Assembly: GCA_964504645.1 (NCBI GenBank)
Contig: CAZDGB010000353.1
Location: 1 to 6,860 of the forward strand
Direction: 5' to 3'
DNA from: CAZDGB01 sp964504645
GTDB taxonomy: Bacteria > Planctomycetota > Planctomycetia > Planctomycetales > Planctomycetaceae
DNA length: 6,860 nt
The notes beneath the pieces were generated by a model. The model saw nothing but the letters and a program-made list of their open reading frames with translations, ran no database searches and was not told where the DNA came from. Below are positions 5,999-6,860 of the stretch, piece after piece. Each line of letters starts with the position of its first letter. The first letter of the stretch is position 1. A program made the translations under genes and the position numbers.

Positions 5999-6860
5999 AT
6001 GAAATCGCGTCTCCGTGGATTTACGCTGATCGAGCTCCTGGTGGTGATCGCCATCATCGCGATCCTGATCGCGCTGCTTTTGCCTGCCGTCCAGCAGGCG
6101 CGTGAGGCCGCGCGGCGAACACAGTGTAAAAACAATCTGAAGCAGCTTGGGCTGGCGCTGCACAACTATCACGACACGTTCAAGCTGTTTCCGCCTTCCG
6201 CCATCAGTGTCGGCGTGTGCGTGGATTGGGCGACGAACTATCCCGCTTCCGGCGGCTACTCCAATCTGAACGGATTGGTGTTGTTGCTGCCTTACCTCGA
6301 TCAGGCCCCGCTGTATAACCAATGGAATTTCAATCACGCTGCCAGCTGGAACAACGTTTATGGGCCGACCGATACCTCGATGAAAGGTGATCCGTTGGTT
6401 AACTGGGCGCTGGCAGACACGCCGCTGACCGTCTTCACCTGTCCGACCGACAACGGTCTGCCGCGATACACGGCGATCAACAAGTACTACAGCCACAGTG
6501 CCACCAAGCCGGGCACTTACCGCACCAACTACGAATTCAACGTGCCGACGTCCGAGTACTACGATGGACTGTACTGGGTTCAGGGCTTGGGCCCGTCGAA
6601 CCGCACGATGTTCGGGGAGGCATCCAACACGAACATTCGCGACGTTCGCGATGGTACCAGCAACACCGTCATGTTGTCCGAGCAGACGCGCGAGCATGTC
6701 AGCGGCACATCCTCGACCTGGGCGACTCGGCAGCACGTGGGCATGGGCGTCGACTTCAATCGCACGACCATCAATAACTGGGTCACCGCGCAGCGCAACG
6801 GCAGCTACTACTGGATGTCTCCCGGCAGCCTCCACACCGGCGGATGCCAGGTGGTCCTCG
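5999..6860 (+). CDS. DUF1559 protein with type IV pilin-like N-terminal signal, cut by the window edge
   Basis: The 287 visible residues belong to the DUF1559 (SBP_bac_10-type) family, which is greatly expanded in Planctomycetes; its molecular function is not established. The N-terminus is a class III prepilin signal: a short basic leader MKSRLRG, predicted cleavage between Gly7 and Phe8, Glu at mature position 5 (Glu12), then a long hydrophobic helix (8-30). VQQAREAARRTQCKNNLKQL (31-50) is the family's typical next helix. Also recognisable are GLVLLLPYLDQAPLYNQWN (92-110), FTCPTDN (146-152), the conserved IRDVRDGTSNTVMLSE (213-228) and SLHTGGCQVVL (277-287), which normally precedes a short ADGS-containing end. 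Perhaps a few tens of residues are missing past the window edge. The ATG at 5999 has a strong site GGTGGAGG 5 nt upstream. It is probably surface or membrane anchored after prepilin peptidase processing. Confidence 0.95.
   Translation, partial: MKSRLRGFTLIELLVVIAIIAILIALLLPAVQQAREAARRTQCKNNLKQLGLALHNYHDTFKLFPPSAISVGVCVDWATNYPASGGYSNLNGLVLLLPYLDQAPLYNQWNFNHAASWNNVYGPTDTSMKGDPLVNWALADTPLTVFTCPTDNGLPRYTAINKYYSHSATKPGTYRTNYEFNVPTSEYYDGLYWVQGLGPSNRTMFGEASNTNIRDVRDGTSNTVMLSEQTREHVSGTSSTWATRQHVGMGVDFNRTTINNWVTAQRNGSYYWMSPGSLHTGGCQVVL

Noticed and set aside
5744..6835. Minus-strand open frame of 363 codons
   Set aside because: Antisense to the end of the sulfatase-like gene and to the DUF1559 gene, whose pilin-like leader and conserved motifs are clear on the plus strand.

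Overview
The window looks like chromosomal DNA from a planctomycete or a close relative. The evidence is a GC-rich sequence, a DUF1559 protein with a type IV pilin-like N-terminus (a family strongly expanded in Planctomycetes), a sulfatase-fold protein fused to TPR repeats, weak or absent Shine-Dalgarno sites on some genes, and a Tad pilus cluster. The phylum assignment is inference from gene content; no rRNA or marker gene is present.

Layout. Positions 1-238 hold no convincing gene, only short inverted repeats downstream of tadC. Positions 239-3716 are a minus-strand Tad/Flp pilus operon read right to left: tadA (CpaF-type ATPase, 3716 to 2391), tadB (2292 to 1318) and tadC (1180 to 239). 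The ATPase and two inner-membrane platform proteins form the motor of a Tad-type secretion/pilus machine. The two gaps inside the operon (98 and 137 nt) are each filled by a different degenerate tandem repeat with a 7-nt period, arranged as two facing arms around a centre. Positions 3717-3993 are a divergent intergenic region with a possible 28-residue small ORF, a 6-bp inverted repeat and a possible -10 box.

On the plus strand, 3994-5811 encodes a membrane-anchored alkaline-phosphatase-superfamily (sulfatase-fold) enzyme with C-terminal TPR repeats. It most likely starts at a TTG codon behind a good ribosome binding site. Its active-site signature is Thr-Ala-Pro-Ser-His, not the Cys/Ser-X-Pro-X-Arg needed for formylglycine, so classical sulfatase activity is doubtful. 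Positions 5812-5998 hold several small hairpins, one followed by a T-rich stretch. From 5999 to the window end runs a DUF1559 protein with a prepilin-type leader, truncated by the window edge just before its usual C-terminal end.

How they fit together. The three tad genes form one functional unit. The sulfatase-fold/TPR gene and the DUF1559 gene are divergent from it and have no demonstrated link to it. I see no clearly new multi-gene system. The observations most worth a second look are the paired heptad-repeat elements at the two tad gene junctions and the altered catalytic signature of the sulfatase-like protein.
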